From the NCBI RefSeq assembly GCF_000281895.1, contig NZ_CM001558.1, forward strand, positions 996,556-1,060,555: a stretch of DNA of 64,000 bases, given 5' to 3'. The stretch comes from Pseudomonas fluorescens Q2-87 (GTDB lineage Bacteria > Pseudomonadota > Gammaproteobacteria > Pseudomonadales > Pseudomonadaceae). Numbering within the stretch: position 1 is the first letter of the stretch; every line of letters begins with the position of its first letter. The notes beneath the pieces are model-generated. The model ran no database searches, had not been told where the DNA came from, and saw nothing but the letters and a program-made list of their open reading frames with translations. This document shows, piece by piece, positions 23,816-36,848 of this stretch. Position numbers and translations under genes: made by a program.

Positions 23816-24118
23816 CAGGTCGGCTTTAAGGCCGCCTCGCTCCGGTTTTTGATCTTGGGCGCCCCGTTAACCACGCTGGCCGAACGCAGGTATTGCGCAG
23901 TGGGCATCCCGGCATGGATGCCGGGATAGCCGCGCTGGGCCATGGATGGCCCTTCGCGGCGGCCCACGGAGCAATGCCGGAGTGAGGGCACACCGAGCCT
24001 AGGCGAGGTGCCGAGTGGTGGGGCAAGAGCGTTTTGCTTACTTTTGCGCTTCTCAAAAGTGAGCCGCTGTAAGAGCGGAACCGTCAGTGGCCGTTACCGC
24101 GGCAACGGATATACACAC
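23816..24118 (-). repeat. Long non-coding intergenic repeat, copy B (inverted)
   Basis: This is the reverse complement of the block at 22341-22663, starting CAGGTCGGC on the plus strand and ending at CGGATATACACAC. The two inner palindromes are conserved. Differences cluster in the outer ~90 bp (the GGTTCCGC...CACTTTTG part). With copy A it brackets the DUF6124-type gene. Confidence 0.85.
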
Positions 24119-24152
24119 GAACCCCCGCCCATAACAGAAAAGACGAGCCCAA

Positions 24153-24194
24153 AAAAAACGGCGCCTCCCCACCCTGGAAGAAGCGCCGTTTTTT
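24153..24194. terminator. Terminator after dolP (both directions possible)
   Basis: AAAAAACGGCGC (24153-24164) pairs with GCGCCGTTTTTT (24183-24194) around an 18-nt loop. On the minus strand it follows dolP by about 50 nt. Confidence 0.87.
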
Positions 24195-24242
24195 AGTAGT
24201 CCAACAAGCTGCGTCTCACAAAGCCCGCAACCGAACCACCCC

Positions 24243-25435
<1,193 letters not shown>

Positions 25436-25514
25436 TTATCGGCACGAACATGTGCGGCGCGCAAAGCAAAGAGCAAAAAAGTTTAGGTGACGGTGTCCGG
25501 CTCGGCATGGGCGC

Positions 25515-25877
25515 TCAACTGTCGAAGGCGTTTTGCAGCCAGTTCAACTGGTCGGCGTTGCTGTCGATGGCAACCACGTCGAAGCGGCAGGGGTGATCGG
25601 CCCAGCGAGATTCGCGTTGCAGGAAGTGCTGCGCAGCGAAAACCAGCTTCTGGCGCTTGCGCTCGTCGATACTGGCGAGCGCGCCACCCCATTGAGTATT
25701 TTTTCTGTAGCGGACTTCGACGAATACTACTGTATCGCCGTCAAGCATGACCAGATCAAGCTCGCCGCGCTTGCATAGCCAGTTCTGCGCCACCAGCCGC
25801 AGTCCGTGCTGTTGGAGGTGCGCGAGGGCCAGGCCCTCGGCATCCCGTCCGCTTTGCTGGCGTGATCGGTCAGGCAT
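25515..25877 (-). CDS. yraN: YraN-family (UPF0102) nuclease-fold protein
   Basis: The 120-residue protein has the Endonuclease_NS/Holliday-junction-resolvase-like core of UPF0102: GELDLVMLDGDTVVFVEVRYR carries the D and E/V-x-V acidic pattern, and GGALASIDERKRQKL follows. The biological role is not established. The start was taken at MPDRSRQQSG because it overlaps the lpoA stop by one base (TGATG); the open frame extends 18 codons further into lpoA without support. Confidence 0.88.
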   Translation of the reverse strand: MPDRSRQQSGRDAEGLALAHLQQHGLRLVAQNWLCKRGELDLVMLDGDTVVFVEVRYRKNTQWGGALASIDERKRQKLVFAAQHFLQRESRWADHPCRFDVVAIDSNADQLNWLQNAFDS

Positions 25878-27688
25878 CAGCGCTGGGTGTCCGGCAGGCG
25901 CTGGACCTGGCCGTTGACGAACTCTGCCCATGGCAGTTGACGTTGTACGCGCTGGGTCGGCGATACGGCCAGGCTACCCGACAGGCCTTCGATGCGGCTG
26001 TCCGGCAGGGTCTTGAGCTGGCCAAGGCGTGGCGCCAGTCGATAGGCGTCGGCACCCATCGCATACAGCCGGCCCAAACTGCCGCCTGCCTGGGGCCACT
26101 GGGCGGTAACCTGCTTGCGCAGCGGGTCATTGGCGTCGAGCAGCCAAGGGGTTTCGCAGAAACGAATGCCGCTCATGTCGTTGTACTGGTTCTGGTCGCC
26201 GCTGGCGCTGAACACGGACGACGTCGCGTAGACCGGCACGTCGCCGGCGTACTGGAAGTTCAGGGTCGGCTTGATCTGTTGGGCCTGCTGCGGGGTCGAT
26301 GCCAGGAAAATGAACTCGATGTCCTGGCGACGCGAAGGCTGGGCCGCGACATTGGTGCCAACGGCGCTTTGCAGGCTCTTGGCGCGACCTTCGCTTTGGC
26401 GCAGCTGGAACATGTCGGCGATCTGCTGGGCCAGTTGCACGGGCTGATCGACGCGTTCGATAGCGATGATGGTGCCGCCGTTGCCCTGCCAATCCTGGCT
26501 GAAGGCCTTCAATACGCGGTCACCCCATTCACCCTTCGGCACCATCACAGCGGCACGGTGCAGGCCATCGGCACGGGCGCGACGGGAGACTTCCCGAGCC
26601 TCGTCTTCAGGAGCCAAGCCGAACTGGAACAGTTGGGGCGGGCCTTGTTCGCCTTCGCTGTAGTTCAGTGCCAGGGTAGTGATCGGCAATTGCGGGCGGG
26701 TACTGATCTGTTTGACCAGTGGCTTTTCCAGTGGTCCGACGACCAGTTGCACGCCGTCGGCCTGGGCCTTGCGATAAAACTCGTCCATGGAGGTCAGGCT
26801 GGAACTGTCATAAAACTGGATGCTCGGCGGCTTTTGCCCGGCCTGCTGGGCCTGGTAATGCGCTGCCATGAAGCCTTCACGCAAAGCCTTTGCGACGGCG
26901 GCCAATTGGCCATTCTGCGGCAACAGCAGGGCGATCTTGCTCAGCGGCTGGCTCGCCAGCTCCTTGAGCTTGACCAGCGGTGCCGGCAATTGAAGCGCGG
27001 CGGGGTGCTTGGGGTTCTGTTCGCGCCAATGATCGATCGCTGCCTGCTGTTGTTCCAAGGTGCCGGCGGTTTTCACCGCCAGCGCCAGGCTCAGCCAGCC
27101 ACCCAAGTCATCGTTGGAGGTCGGTTGCAGTTGGTCGGTAGGCAACGAGGCGATCAAAGACCAGATGGCCTCGTGGTTTTTCGCCGCAGCGTCGTTTTCC
27201 AGTAGCGGTGCAATGAAGATGCGTTCCTTGGCCGCGGCCAAGGTCTGGCCGTCAGCCTCCAAGGCGCGGGCGCGGACAGTGCCTGTGCGGACCTGCTGGT
27301 CCACCGGCATTTCGCTCAGGTGTTGCAGGCTTGGATGGTTCAGGGCGGTCAGCGCGGCCTTGGGCTGGTTGCGCGTCATCGCCAGTTCAGCCGACAGTGT
27401 GCTGGCGAAAATCTGCTGGCCGGGCTTGAGTTGCTCCATCGGCACCTGTTGCAGGATTTGTGCGGACTGGCCGGCATTGCCCTGACGGTAGGCCAGGTCT
27501 GCGGCGCTGAGGCGTAACAGGGCGGCTTTTTCCGGTGTTTTGCTTTGGGCGGCCTGTTCGAGCAACTGCTCGATACTGGCGTCCGGGGTCCGTGGAAGCT
27601 CGCCAAGGCTGGACGAGGGCGAGCTGGCGCAGGCCGCCAGGAGGGCAGCGAGACAGAGGGCGGAGAACAGCCGCAGGCAAGCGATCAT
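25877..27688 (-). CDS. lpoA: Penicillin-binding protein activator LpoA
   Basis: The 603-residue lipoprotein carries a signal with lipobox LAAC (Cys20). It has an N-terminal TPR-like helical domain (about 30-240) and a C-terminal periplasmic-binding-like domain (about 260-600, starting SKIALLLPQNGQLA). LpoA sits in the outer membrane and stimulates the bifunctional synthase PBP1a. It heads the minus-strand operon and is divergent from rsmI, the conserved arrangement of this locus. The 213-nt divergent region holds both promoters; I could not pick reliable -35/-10 pairs for lpoA. Confidence 0.93.
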   Translation of the reverse strand: MIACLRLFSALCLAALLAACASSPSSSLGELPRTPDASIEQLLEQAAQSKTPEKAALLRLSAADLAYRQGNAGQSAQILQQVPMEQLKPGQQIFASTLSAELAMTRNQPKAALTALNHPSLQHLSEMPVDQQVRTGTVRARALEADGQTLAAAKERIFIAPLLENDAAAKNHEAIWSLIASLPTDQLQPTSNDDLGGWLSLALAVKTAGTLEQQQAAIDHWREQNPKHPAALQLPAPLVKLKELASQPLSKIALLLPQNGQLAAVAKALREGFMAAHYQAQQAGQKPPSIQFYDSSSLTSMDEFYRKAQADGVQLVVGPLEKPLVKQISTRPQLPITTLALNYSEGEQGPPQLFQFGLAPEDEAREVSRRARADGLHRAAVMVPKGEWGDRVLKAFSQDWQGNGGTIIAIERVDQPVQLAQQIADMFQLRQSEGRAKSLQSAVGTNVAAQPSRRQDIEFIFLASTPQQAQQIKPTLNFQYAGDVPVYATSSVFSASGDQNQYNDMSGIRFCETPWLLDANDPLRKQVTAQWPQAGGSLGRLYAMGADAYRLAPRLGQLKTLPDSRIEGLSGSLAVSPTQRVQRQLPWAEFVNGQVQRLPDTQR

Positions 27689-27901
27689 GTAAATGTTCCT
27701 GATACGAGATCAAATTAGCGTCGAATTGTACCCAAGCACTGGCCGGGGCGCGATGTTAGTGGCGTGAATCGATCAATTTAGGTATTTCAAAGAGTGCGGT
27801 GCAGCACAAAAGGCAGGTATTGCCCCAATGGCTAATGTGAACAGCCGAGACCGTCAGCACACGCTACAATGGCGGTTTTTACCGACCGTGAGGTGTGCGT
27901 T

Positions 27902-28774
27902 TTGACTGCTCCAGGTGCTTTGAATTCCGCTGCCGGCTCGCTTTATGTGGTGGCGACGCCCATCGGCAACCTGGACGATATCAGTGCCCGGGCGCTGAAA
28001 ATCCTGCAGGAGGTTGCGCTCATTGCGGCTGAAGACACGCGGCACTCGCAGCGCCTGTTGCAGCATTTCGGTATTTCCACGCCATTGGCGGCCTGCCATG
28101 AACACAATGAGCGCGACGAAGGCAGTCGCTTCATTACCCGGCTGCTGGCAGGCGATAACGTCGCGCTGATTTCCGATGCGGGGACGCCGCTGATTTCCGA
28201 CCCAGGCTATCACTTGGTGCGCCAAGCCCGGGCGGCCGGCATCGCCGTGGTACCGGTGCCAGGTGCTTGTGCATTGATTGCTGCGCTGTCGGCGGCGGGT
28301 CTGCCGTCGGATCGCTTCATCTTCGAGGGTTTCCTGCCGGCCAAGGCGGTGGGGCGACGGGCGCGCCTGGAGGCTATAAAGGAAGAGCCGCGCACGCTGA
28401 TCTTCTATGAAGCGCCGCACCGCATCCTTGAGTGCCTGCAAGACATGGAGCTGGTATTTGGCCCCGAGCGCCAGGCGCTGCTGGCCCGTGAGCTGACCAA
28501 AACCTTTGAAACCCTGAAGGGCCTGCCGTTGGCGCAGTTGCGTGCCTTTGTCGAAGGCGACAGCAACCAGCAGCGCGGCGAGTGCGTCGTGTTGGTGGCG
28601 GGCTGGACGCCGCCGGACAATGAAGACGCTGTCAGCAGTGAAGCGATGCGCATCCTCGACCTGCTGCTGGAGGAAATGCCTCTCAAGCGTGCTACTGCCC
28701 TGGCGGCGCAGATTACTGGTGAGCGCAAGAACGTGCTTTATCAGGTCGCGCTGGAAAAACAGAAGGGGCAGTGA
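27902..28774 (+). CDS. rsmI: 16S rRNA (cytidine1402-2'-O)-methyltransferase RsmI
   Basis: The 290-residue enzyme is of the tetrapyrrole-methylase fold, with LYVVATPIGNLDDIS at the N-terminus and ISDAGTPLISDPG, both SAM-site segments. It methylates the ribose of C1402 in the decoding centre, together with RsmH, encoded about 1.2 kb downstream. The start is most likely TTG at 27902 (MTAPGAL...), which has GAGG 9 nt upstream; the in-frame GTG at 27893 and ATG at 27869 lie in or before that site. It is divergent from lpoA. Confidence 0.92.
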   Translation: MTAPGALNSAAGSLYVVATPIGNLDDISARALKILQEVALIAAEDTRHSQRLLQHFGISTPLAACHEHNERDEGSRFITRLLAGDNVALISDAGTPLISDPGYHLVRQARAAGIAVVPVPGACALIAALSAAGLPSDRFIFEGFLPAKAVGRRARLEAIKEEPRTLIFYEAPHRILECLQDMELVFGPERQALLARELTKTFETLKGLPLAQLRAFVEGDSNQQRGECVVLVAGWTPPDNEDAVSSEAMRILDLLLEEMPLKRATALAAQITGERKNVLYQVALEKQKGQ

Positions 28775-28845
28775 GCCGGGACGACGGGCGGGCTAAAGGC
28801 TTTTAGCGCTTGTTCTTCAGGCGCTCTACCGTTAACCTTCGCGGC

Positions 28846-29199
28846 GGAGAGTCGATCGGACAGTCGCTGCCCCCTATGAAAATTAGGGGGGGGAGGAAAG
28901 TCCGGGCTCCATAGGGCGAAGTGCCAGGTAATGCCTGGGAGGCGTGAGCCTACGGAAAGTGCCACAGAAAATAACCGCCTAAGCGCTTCGGCGCCGGTAA
29001 GGGTGAAAAGGTGCGGTAAGAGCGCACCGCACGGCTGGCAACAGTTCGTGGCTAGGTAAACCCCACTTGGAGCAAGACCAAATAGGGTCCCAAGGCGTGG
29101 CCCGCGCTGGGACCGGGTAGGTTGCTAAAGATGTCCAGTGATGGCCATCGTAGACGAATGACTGTTCAAGACAGAACCCGGCTTACAGATCGACTCTCC
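28846..29199 (+). ncRNA. rnpB: RNase P RNA (class A)
   Basis: The ends GGAGAGTCGATC and GATCGACTCTCC pair as the P1 helix. The universal segment GAGGAAAGTCCGGGC is at 28893-28907 and the 3' conserved segment ACAGAACCCGGCTTAC is at 29171-29186. About 354 nt matches type A RNase P RNA. It is the ribozyme that cleaves tRNA 5' leaders. The position between rsmI and mraZ is the usual one in Pseudomonas. A palindrome CTGCCAG-AATCA-CTGGCAG follows at 29213-29231 without a T tract. Confidence 0.96.
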
Positions 29200-29404
29200 A
29201 CCTTTTCCCTCCCTGCCAGAATCACTGGCAGACGCAGTTCCTAATACCAAAAAAATCTTACTCTTAACAAATCACTTTAACTTGTGCGCGCAGCCTCCTG
29301 TGCTCTCTCGGGTTGAGGCGAATATTCCTACGTCAGATTCTTGTTGACCCTCCTGAAACGCTCCTAAATCTCCGATCTATAAGGCTTTTCCTTCAATCCG
29401 CGCC

Positions 29405-29434
29405 TTGACGGTGCGGTAGGCGCATTCCTATAGT
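29405..29434 (+). promoter_or_regulatory. mraZ (dcw cluster) promoter
   Basis: TTGACG (29405-29410) and TATAGT (29429-29434) are 18 bp apart; predicted transcription starts near 29441, exactly where the MraZ boxes begin. The 200 nt before it, after rnpB, hold no gene that I can see. Confidence 0.7.
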
Positions 29435-29440
29435 GTGCGC

Positions 29441-29500
29441 AAGTGGCGGAAAGTGGCACGAAGTGGGTTTTTTTGAAGGTAAAACGCTAAAAAGTGGAGA
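29441..29500 (+). promoter_or_regulatory. MraZ operator: three AAGTGG boxes at 10-bp spacing plus a fourth
   Basis: AAGTGG occurs at 29441, 29451 and 29461, exactly one helical turn apart, and AAAGTGG again at about 29493. MraZ in E. coli represses its own operon by binding short TGGG-type direct repeats at 10-bp intervals near the start site; the pattern here fits that mode. The fourth box overlaps the mraZ ribosome binding region (GGAG). Confidence 0.75.
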
Positions 29501-29509
29501 AACGCTGAC

Positions 29510-29965
29510 GTGTTTCGCGGAGCTAACGCTATCAGTCTCGATGCAAAAGGCCGTCTCGCCATGCCGAGCCGGTATCGTGACGAGCTCGTTTCGCGAAGTT
29601 CGGGGCAGTTAATCGTCACGATCGACGCCGTTGATCCATGTTTGTCTGTTTACCCTCTGGATGAGTGGGAAATCATCGAAACCAAACTGCGCGCGCTGCC
29701 TTCGCTGCGTGAAGAAAACCGTCGCTTGCAACGCCTGCTGATTGGTAATGCCGTTGATCTGGAGCTCGACGGCAGCGGTCGTTTCCTGGTGCCGCCGCGC
29801 CTGCGCGAGTACGCCAAGCTGGATAAGCGCGCGATGCTGGTCGGCCAACTGAACAAGTTCCAGCTGTGGGACGAAGATGCCTGGAATGCGGTTTCTGCCG
29901 CTGACCTGGCTGCTATTCAACAACCGGGCGCCATGCCTGATGAACTGCGTGATTTGATCCTGTGA
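29510..29965 (+). CDS. mraZ: Transcriptional regulator MraZ
   Basis: The 151-residue protein contains two AbrB/SpoVT-like swapped-hairpin DNA-binding repeats, with conserved cores [14 protein letters not shown] (about 10-23) and [14 protein letters not shown] (about 84-97). Oligomeric MraZ binds phased repeats and controls the dcw cluster. The start is GTG with GGAG 9 nt upstream and family N-terminus MFRGANAIS. Its end overlaps the rsmH start (GTGA). Confidence 0.96.
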   Translation: MFRGANAISLDAKGRLAMPSRYRDELVSRSSGQLIVTIDAVDPCLSVYPLDEWEIIETKLRALPSLREENRRLQRLLIGNAVDLELDGSGRFLVPPRLREYAKLDKRAMLVGQLNKFQLWDEDAWNAVSAADLAAIQQPGAMPDELRDLIL

Positions 29966-30905
29966 CTACTGATAGCGGCTTTAACCACATCACCGTACTG
30001 CTTGACGAAGCCGTCGAGGCTCTCGCCGTACGTCCTGATGGCTGCTATCTGGACGGCACGTTCGGGCGTGGCGGGCACAGCCGGCTGATTCTCAGCCAGC
30101 TCGGTCCGGACGGCCGGCTGCTGGGGTTCGACAAGGATCCTCAAGCGATTGCCACCGGGCAAGCGCTGGCGGCCGAAGACGGCCGCTTTGTCGTTGTGCA
30201 GCGCAGCTTTGCCGAGCTGGGTTCGGAGGTCGCCGGGCGCGGCCTGGCCGGCAAGGTCAGTGGTGTGCTGCTCGACCTGGGCGTGTCTTCGCCGCAACTG
30301 GATGATCCCGAGCGCGGCTTCAGTTTCCTCAATGACGGCCCGCTGGACATGCGCATGGACCCGTCCCGCGGGATCAGCGCCGCCGAATTCGTCAACACCG
30401 CCCCGGTGGAGGAAATCGCCCGTGTCTTCAAGGAATACGGAGAAGAGCGTTTCTCCGGCCGTATGGCCCGTGCCGTGGTCGAGCGTCGCGACATCAAGCC
30501 ATTCGAGCGCACCGGCGACCTGGCCGAGGTGCTGAAAGTCGCCAACCCAGCGTGGGAAAAGGGCAAGAACCCGGCGACCCGCGCGTTCCAGGGGCTGCGC
30601 ATCCACGTCAACAATGAACTGGGCGATCTGGAAGCCGGCCTTGAGGCAGCGCTTGAAGCGCTGGAGATCGGTGGCCGGCTGGTGGTGATCAGCTTCCATT
30701 CCCTGGAAGACCGTATCGTCAAGCTGTTCATGCGCAAACTTACCAAGGGCGAAGCCGATAATCTGCCACGCAACCTGCCGGTGCGTTTCGAAGCCTTCGT
30801 GCCAAAGATCAAGATTCACGGCAAGGCGCAGTTCGCCTCCGAGGCCGAGCTCAAGGCCAACCCGCGTGCCCGTAGCGCTGTCATGCGTGTTGCGGAGAAG
30901 TTGCG

Positions 30906-30909
<4 letters not shown>
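29962..30909 (+). CDS. rsmH: 16S rRNA (cytosine1402-N4)-methyltransferase RsmH
   Basis: The 315-residue SAM methyltransferase carries [12 protein letters not shown] (SAM motif I), [12 protein letters not shown] and SFHSLEDR, all diagnostic of MraW/RsmH. It adds the N4 methyl to C1402, the same nucleotide modified by RsmI. Starts at GTG overlapping the mraZ stop by four bases and ends overlapping the ftsL GTG. Confidence 0.97.
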
Positions 30910-32937
<2,028 letters not shown>

Positions 32938-32938
<1 letters not shown>

Positions 32939-34401
32939 TGTCCCTGAGCCTGAACAAGATCTTTGCCCACGCCGGCCACGACCTGTTGATCCGCGAGTTG
33001 GCCCTGGATAGCCGCAATGTACGTGCCGGGGACCTGTTCCTGGCGGTGCCGGGTGCTCGTTTCGATGGTCGTGCCCATATCGCCGATGCGTTGAAGCGCG
33101 GCGCGGCAGCCGTGGCTTATGAAGTGGCAGGCGCGACCGTGCTGCCGATCACTGACGTTCCGCTGATACCGGTCAAGGGGCTGGCGGCGCAACTGTCGGA
33201 CATCGCCGGGCGTTTCTACGGCGACCCGAGTCGCCACCTGAACCTTGTTGGCGTGACCGGCACCAACGGCAAGACCAGCGTGACCCAACTGGTGGCCCAG
33301 GCTTTGGACCTGCTCGGCCAGCATTGCGGCATCGTCGGTACCCTGGGCAACGGTTTCCATGGCGCGCTGGAAAGCGGCCTGCACACCACGCCGAACCCCA
33401 TCGCCGTGCAAGCGACCCTGGCGGACCTGAAGAAGGCCGGCGCGAAGGCCGTTGCGATGGAAGTCTCCTCCCACGGCCTGGACCAGGGGCGAGTGACTGC
33501 GCTGGCGTTCGACGTCGCCGTGCTGACCAACCTGTCCCGTGACCACCTGGATTACCACGGCACCATGCAGGCCTACGGCGAAGCGAAGGCCAAGCTGTTC
33601 GCCTGGAATGAGCTGAAATGCCGGGTCATCAACATCGATGACGAGTTCGGCCGACAATTGGCTGCCGACAAACGCGAGTCCCGCTTGATCACCTACAGCC
33701 AGGAAGATGCCAGCGCCTACTTATATGTACGCCAGGCGCAATTCACCGATGAAGGTGTGCTCGCCACGCTGGTTACGCCCCAGGGTGAGCATCATTTGCG
33801 CAGCACCTTGCTGGGACGCTTCAACCTGAGCAACGTACTGGCCGCCATTGGTGCCTTGCTCGGCCTGGACTATGCGCTGGACGAAATCCTCAAGGTCCTG
33901 CCGAAGCTCGAAGGGCCGGCGGGGCGCATGCAACGCCTGGGTGGCGGTACGCAACCGCTGGTGGTGGTCGATTACGCCCATACTCCCGATGCCCTGGAAA
34001 AAGTCCTGTCGGCCCTGCGGCCTCACGCCAAGGGCAAGTTGCTGTGCCTGTTCGGTTGCGGTGGCGATCGTGATCGCGGCAAGCGTCCGCTGATGGCCGA
34101 AGTGGTCGAACGCCTGGCCGACGGCGTGCTGGTCACCGACGACAACCCGCGCAGCGAAGACCCGTTGCGAATTTTCGATGACATCCGCGGCGGTTTCTCG
34201 GCCGTGGACAACGTCACCTTCGTGGCCGGTCGCGGCCAGGCCATTGCCCAGTTGATCGCCAGCGCGTCGGCGGACGACGTCATCGTCCTGGCCGGCAAGG
34301 GGCACGAGGACTATCAGGAAATCAATGGCGAACGCCATGCTTTTTCCGATCTGGTGGAAGCCGATCATGCCTTGACCGCGTGGGAGGTGGCCCATGCTTA
34401 A
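32938..34401 (+). CDS. murE: UDP-MurNAc-L-Ala-D-Glu:meso-diaminopimelate ligase MurE
   Basis: The 487-residue Mur ligase has the ATP loop TGTNGKTS at 107-114 and the meso-diaminopimelate specificity motif DNPR at 402-405 followed by SEDP. It adds the third residue of the stem peptide in the cytoplasm. It overlaps ftsI by one base and murF by eight, so translation is coupled. Confidence 0.97.
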
Positions 34402-35761
34402 GGCCTTGAAACTGAGCGAACTGACCAACGTCCTGAATGCGCGTCTCGTCGCTGCCGACGCCAGCTTCGATGGCGTCAGCATCGACAGCCGGGCCATTGC
34501 GCCTGGGCAGTTGTTCGTGGCTCTCACCGGGCCGCGTTTCGACGGCCACGATTACTTGAACGAAGTTGCGGCCAAGGGCGCGGTCGCTGCACTGGTCGAG
34601 CGGGAAGTGACCAACAGCACGTTGCCGCAATTGCTGGTCAGCGACACCCGCCAGGCCCTGGGCCAGCTCGGTGCGCTGAACCGCGCGGCCTATGCCAACC
34701 CGGTCGCGGCAATCACCGGTTCCAGCGGCAAGACCACGGTCAAGGAAATGCTTGCCAGCATCCTGCGCACCCGCGGTCCGGTGCTGGCAACCCGTGGCAA
34801 CCTGAACAACGACCTCGGCGTACCGCTGACCCTGCTGGAACTGGCGCCGGAACACAGCGCCGCGGTCATTGAACTGGGCGCTTCACGCCTTGGCGAGATC
34901 GCCTACACCGTGGGCCTGACCAAGCCTCACGTGGCCGTACTCAATAACGCCGGGACTGCCCACGTTGGTGAGTTCGGCGGCCCGGAAAAAATCGTCGAGG
35001 CCAAGGGCGAGATCATCGAGGGGCTGGCTGCCGATGGCGTCGCCGTGCTGAATCTTGACGACAAGGCTTTCGAAATCTGGAAGACCCGTGCGGGCGAGCG
35101 CAAGGTGCTGACTTTCGCCCTGAGCAATCTTGCCGCGAATTTCTACGCCAGCGACCTGGATCGTGATGCCCGCGGCTGCCCAGCCTTCAATCTGCACAGC
35201 CCCGACGGCGTCGAGCGGGTCCAGTTGAACCTGCTCGGCACCCATAACGTTGCCAATGCCCTGGCGGCTGCGGCGGCTGCCCATGCCCTCGGCGTTTCGC
35301 TGCCGGGCATCGTCGCCGGGCTGAACGCGGTGCAACCGGTCAAGGGACGCACCGTCGCGCAACTGGCCAGTAATGGCATGCGCGTGATCGACGACACCTA
35401 CAACGCCAACCCGACGTCCATGTGCGCGGCGGTGGATATCCTTGCCGGTTTCTCCGGCCGTACCGTGCTGGTGCTGGGAGATATCGGCGAGTTGGGCGAA
35501 TGGGCGCAACAGGGCCATCACGACGTCGGCGCCTATGCCCGCGGCAAGGTCGATGCGCTTTATGCAGTGGGCCCGATGATGGCCCATGCGGTCGCCGCGT
35601 TTGGCGAGCACGCGCAGCACTTCACCACCCAGGCCGAACTGATTCAGGCGCTGAGTGCCGAGCAGGACCCGAACACCACCTTACTGATCAAGGGCTCACG
35701 CAGTGCGGCGATGGAAAACATCGTCGCGGCATTGTGCGGCACCCCGATGGAGAAACATTAA
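34394..35761 (+). CDS. murF: UDP-MurNAc-tripeptide:D-Ala-D-Ala ligase MurF
   Basis: The 455-residue Mur ligase has the ATP loop ITGSSGKTT at 107-115 and the [13 protein letters not shown] segment typical of MurF. It adds the D-Ala-D-Ala dipeptide to complete the UDP-muramyl-pentapeptide. The TAA stop overlaps the mraY ATG by one base. Confidence 0.97.
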   Translation: MLKALKLSELTNVLNARLVAADASFDGVSIDSRAIAPGQLFVALTGPRFDGHDYLNEVAAKGAVAALVEREVTNSTLPQLLVSDTRQALGQLGALNRAAYANPVAAITGSSGKTTVKEMLASILRTRGPVLATRGNLNNDLGVPLTLLELAPEHSAAVIELGASRLGEIAYTVGLTKPHVAVLNNAGTAHVGEFGGPEKIVEAKGEIIEGLAADGVAVLNLDDKAFEIWKTRAGERKVLTFALSNLAANFYASDLDRDARGCPAFNLHSPDGVERVQLNLLGTHNVANALAAAAAAHALGVSLPGIVAGLNAVQPVKGRTVAQLASNGMRVIDDTYNANPTSMCAAVDILAGFSGRTVLVLGDIGELGEWAQQGHHDVGAYARGKVDALYAVGPMMAHAVAAFGEHAQHFTTQAELIQALSAEQDPNTTLLIKGSRSAAMENIVAALCGTPMEKH

Positions 35762-36843
35762 TGCTGCTGCTGCTAGCGGAGTACCTGCAACAGTTCCACA
35801 AAGGCTTCGCGGTCTTCCAGTACCTGACCCTGCGCGGGATCCTGGGTGTACTGACTGCGCTGTCGTTGTCGCTGTTCCTGGGCCCGTGGATGATCCGCAC
35901 TTTGCAGAACCTGCAAATCGGCCAGTCGGTCCGTAACGACGGCCCGCAATCGCACCTGTCCAAGTCCGGCACCCCGACCATGGGCGGCGCGTTGATCCTG
36001 TCGTCCATTGGCATCAGCACCTTGCTCTGGGCTGACCTGGCGAACCGTTACGTCTGGGTCGTGCTGCTGGTGACACTGCTGTTTGGCGCCATCGGCTGGG
36101 TCGATGACTACCGTAAGGTGATCGAGAAGAACTCCCGTGGGCTGCCAAGCCGCTGGAAATATTTCTGGCAATCGGTGTTCGGCCTCGGCGCGGCGATCTT
36201 CCTTTATATGACCGCCGCCTCGCCGGTGGAAACCACCCTGATCCTGCCGATGCTCAAGGATTACAGCATTGCGCTGGGCGCAGGTTTCATCGTGCTGACC
36301 TACCTGGTCATCGTCGGTTCGAGCAACGCGGTCAACCTCACCGATGGCCTTGACGGCCTGGCGATCATGCCGACGGTGATGGTCGGCGGCGCGCTGGGGA
36401 TCTTCTGCTACCTGTCGGGCAACGTGAAGTTCGCTGAGTACCTGTTGATCCCGTATGTGCCCGGGGCAGGCGAGCTGATCGTGTTCTGCGGTGCGCTGAT
36501 CGGCGCCGGCCTGGGCTTCCTCTGGTTCAACACCTACCCGGCGCAAGTCTTCATGGGCGACGTCGGTGCGTTGGCGCTGGGCGCAGCCTTGGGCACCATC
36601 GCCGTCATCGTTCGCCAGGAAATCGTCCTGTTCATCATGGGCGGCGTATTCGTAATGGAGACCCTGTCAGTCGTCATTCAGGTTGCCTCCTTTAAATTGA
36701 CCGGCCGCCGGGTATTTCGCATGGCGCCGATCCACCACCACTTTGAACTCAAGGGCTGGCCCGAGCCGCGTGTGATCGTCCGTTTCTGGATCATCACCGT
36801 GATCCTGGTCCTGGTCGGCCTTGCCACCCTGAAGCTGAGGTAG
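35761..36843 (+). CDS. mraY: Phospho-MurNAc-pentapeptide translocase MraY
   Basis: The 360-residue enzyme has about ten membrane helices and makes lipid I from UDP-MurNAc-pentapeptide and undecaprenyl phosphate. Catalytic acidic motifs are visible in [18 protein letters not shown] and [10 protein letters not shown], with the [13 protein letters not shown] motif near the C-terminus. The frame is open far upstream inside murF (to 35422), but [12 protein letters not shown] is the family start and follows the murF stop. Confidence 0.97.
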   Translation: MLLLLAEYLQQFHKGFAVFQYLTLRGILGVLTALSLSLFLGPWMIRTLQNLQIGQSVRNDGPQSHLSKSGTPTMGGALILSSIGISTLLWADLANRYVWVVLLVTLLFGAIGWVDDYRKVIEKNSRGLPSRWKYFWQSVFGLGAAIFLYMTAASPVETTLILPMLKDYSIALGAGFIVLTYLVIVGSSNAVNLTDGLDGLAIMPTVMVGGALGIFCYLSGNVKFAEYLLIPYVPGAGELIVFCGALIGAGLGFLWFNTYPAQVFMGDVGALALGAALGTIAVIVRQEIVLFIMGGVFVMETLSVVIQVASFKLTGRRVFRMAPIHHHFELKGWPEPRVIVRFWIITVILVLVGLATLKLR

Positions 36844-36848
36844 AACGA

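Noticed and set aside
29213..29231. CTGCCAG-AATCA-CTGGCAG palindrome after rnpB as a terminator
   Set aside because: The stem is only 7 bp and lacks a T tract; its role is unclear.
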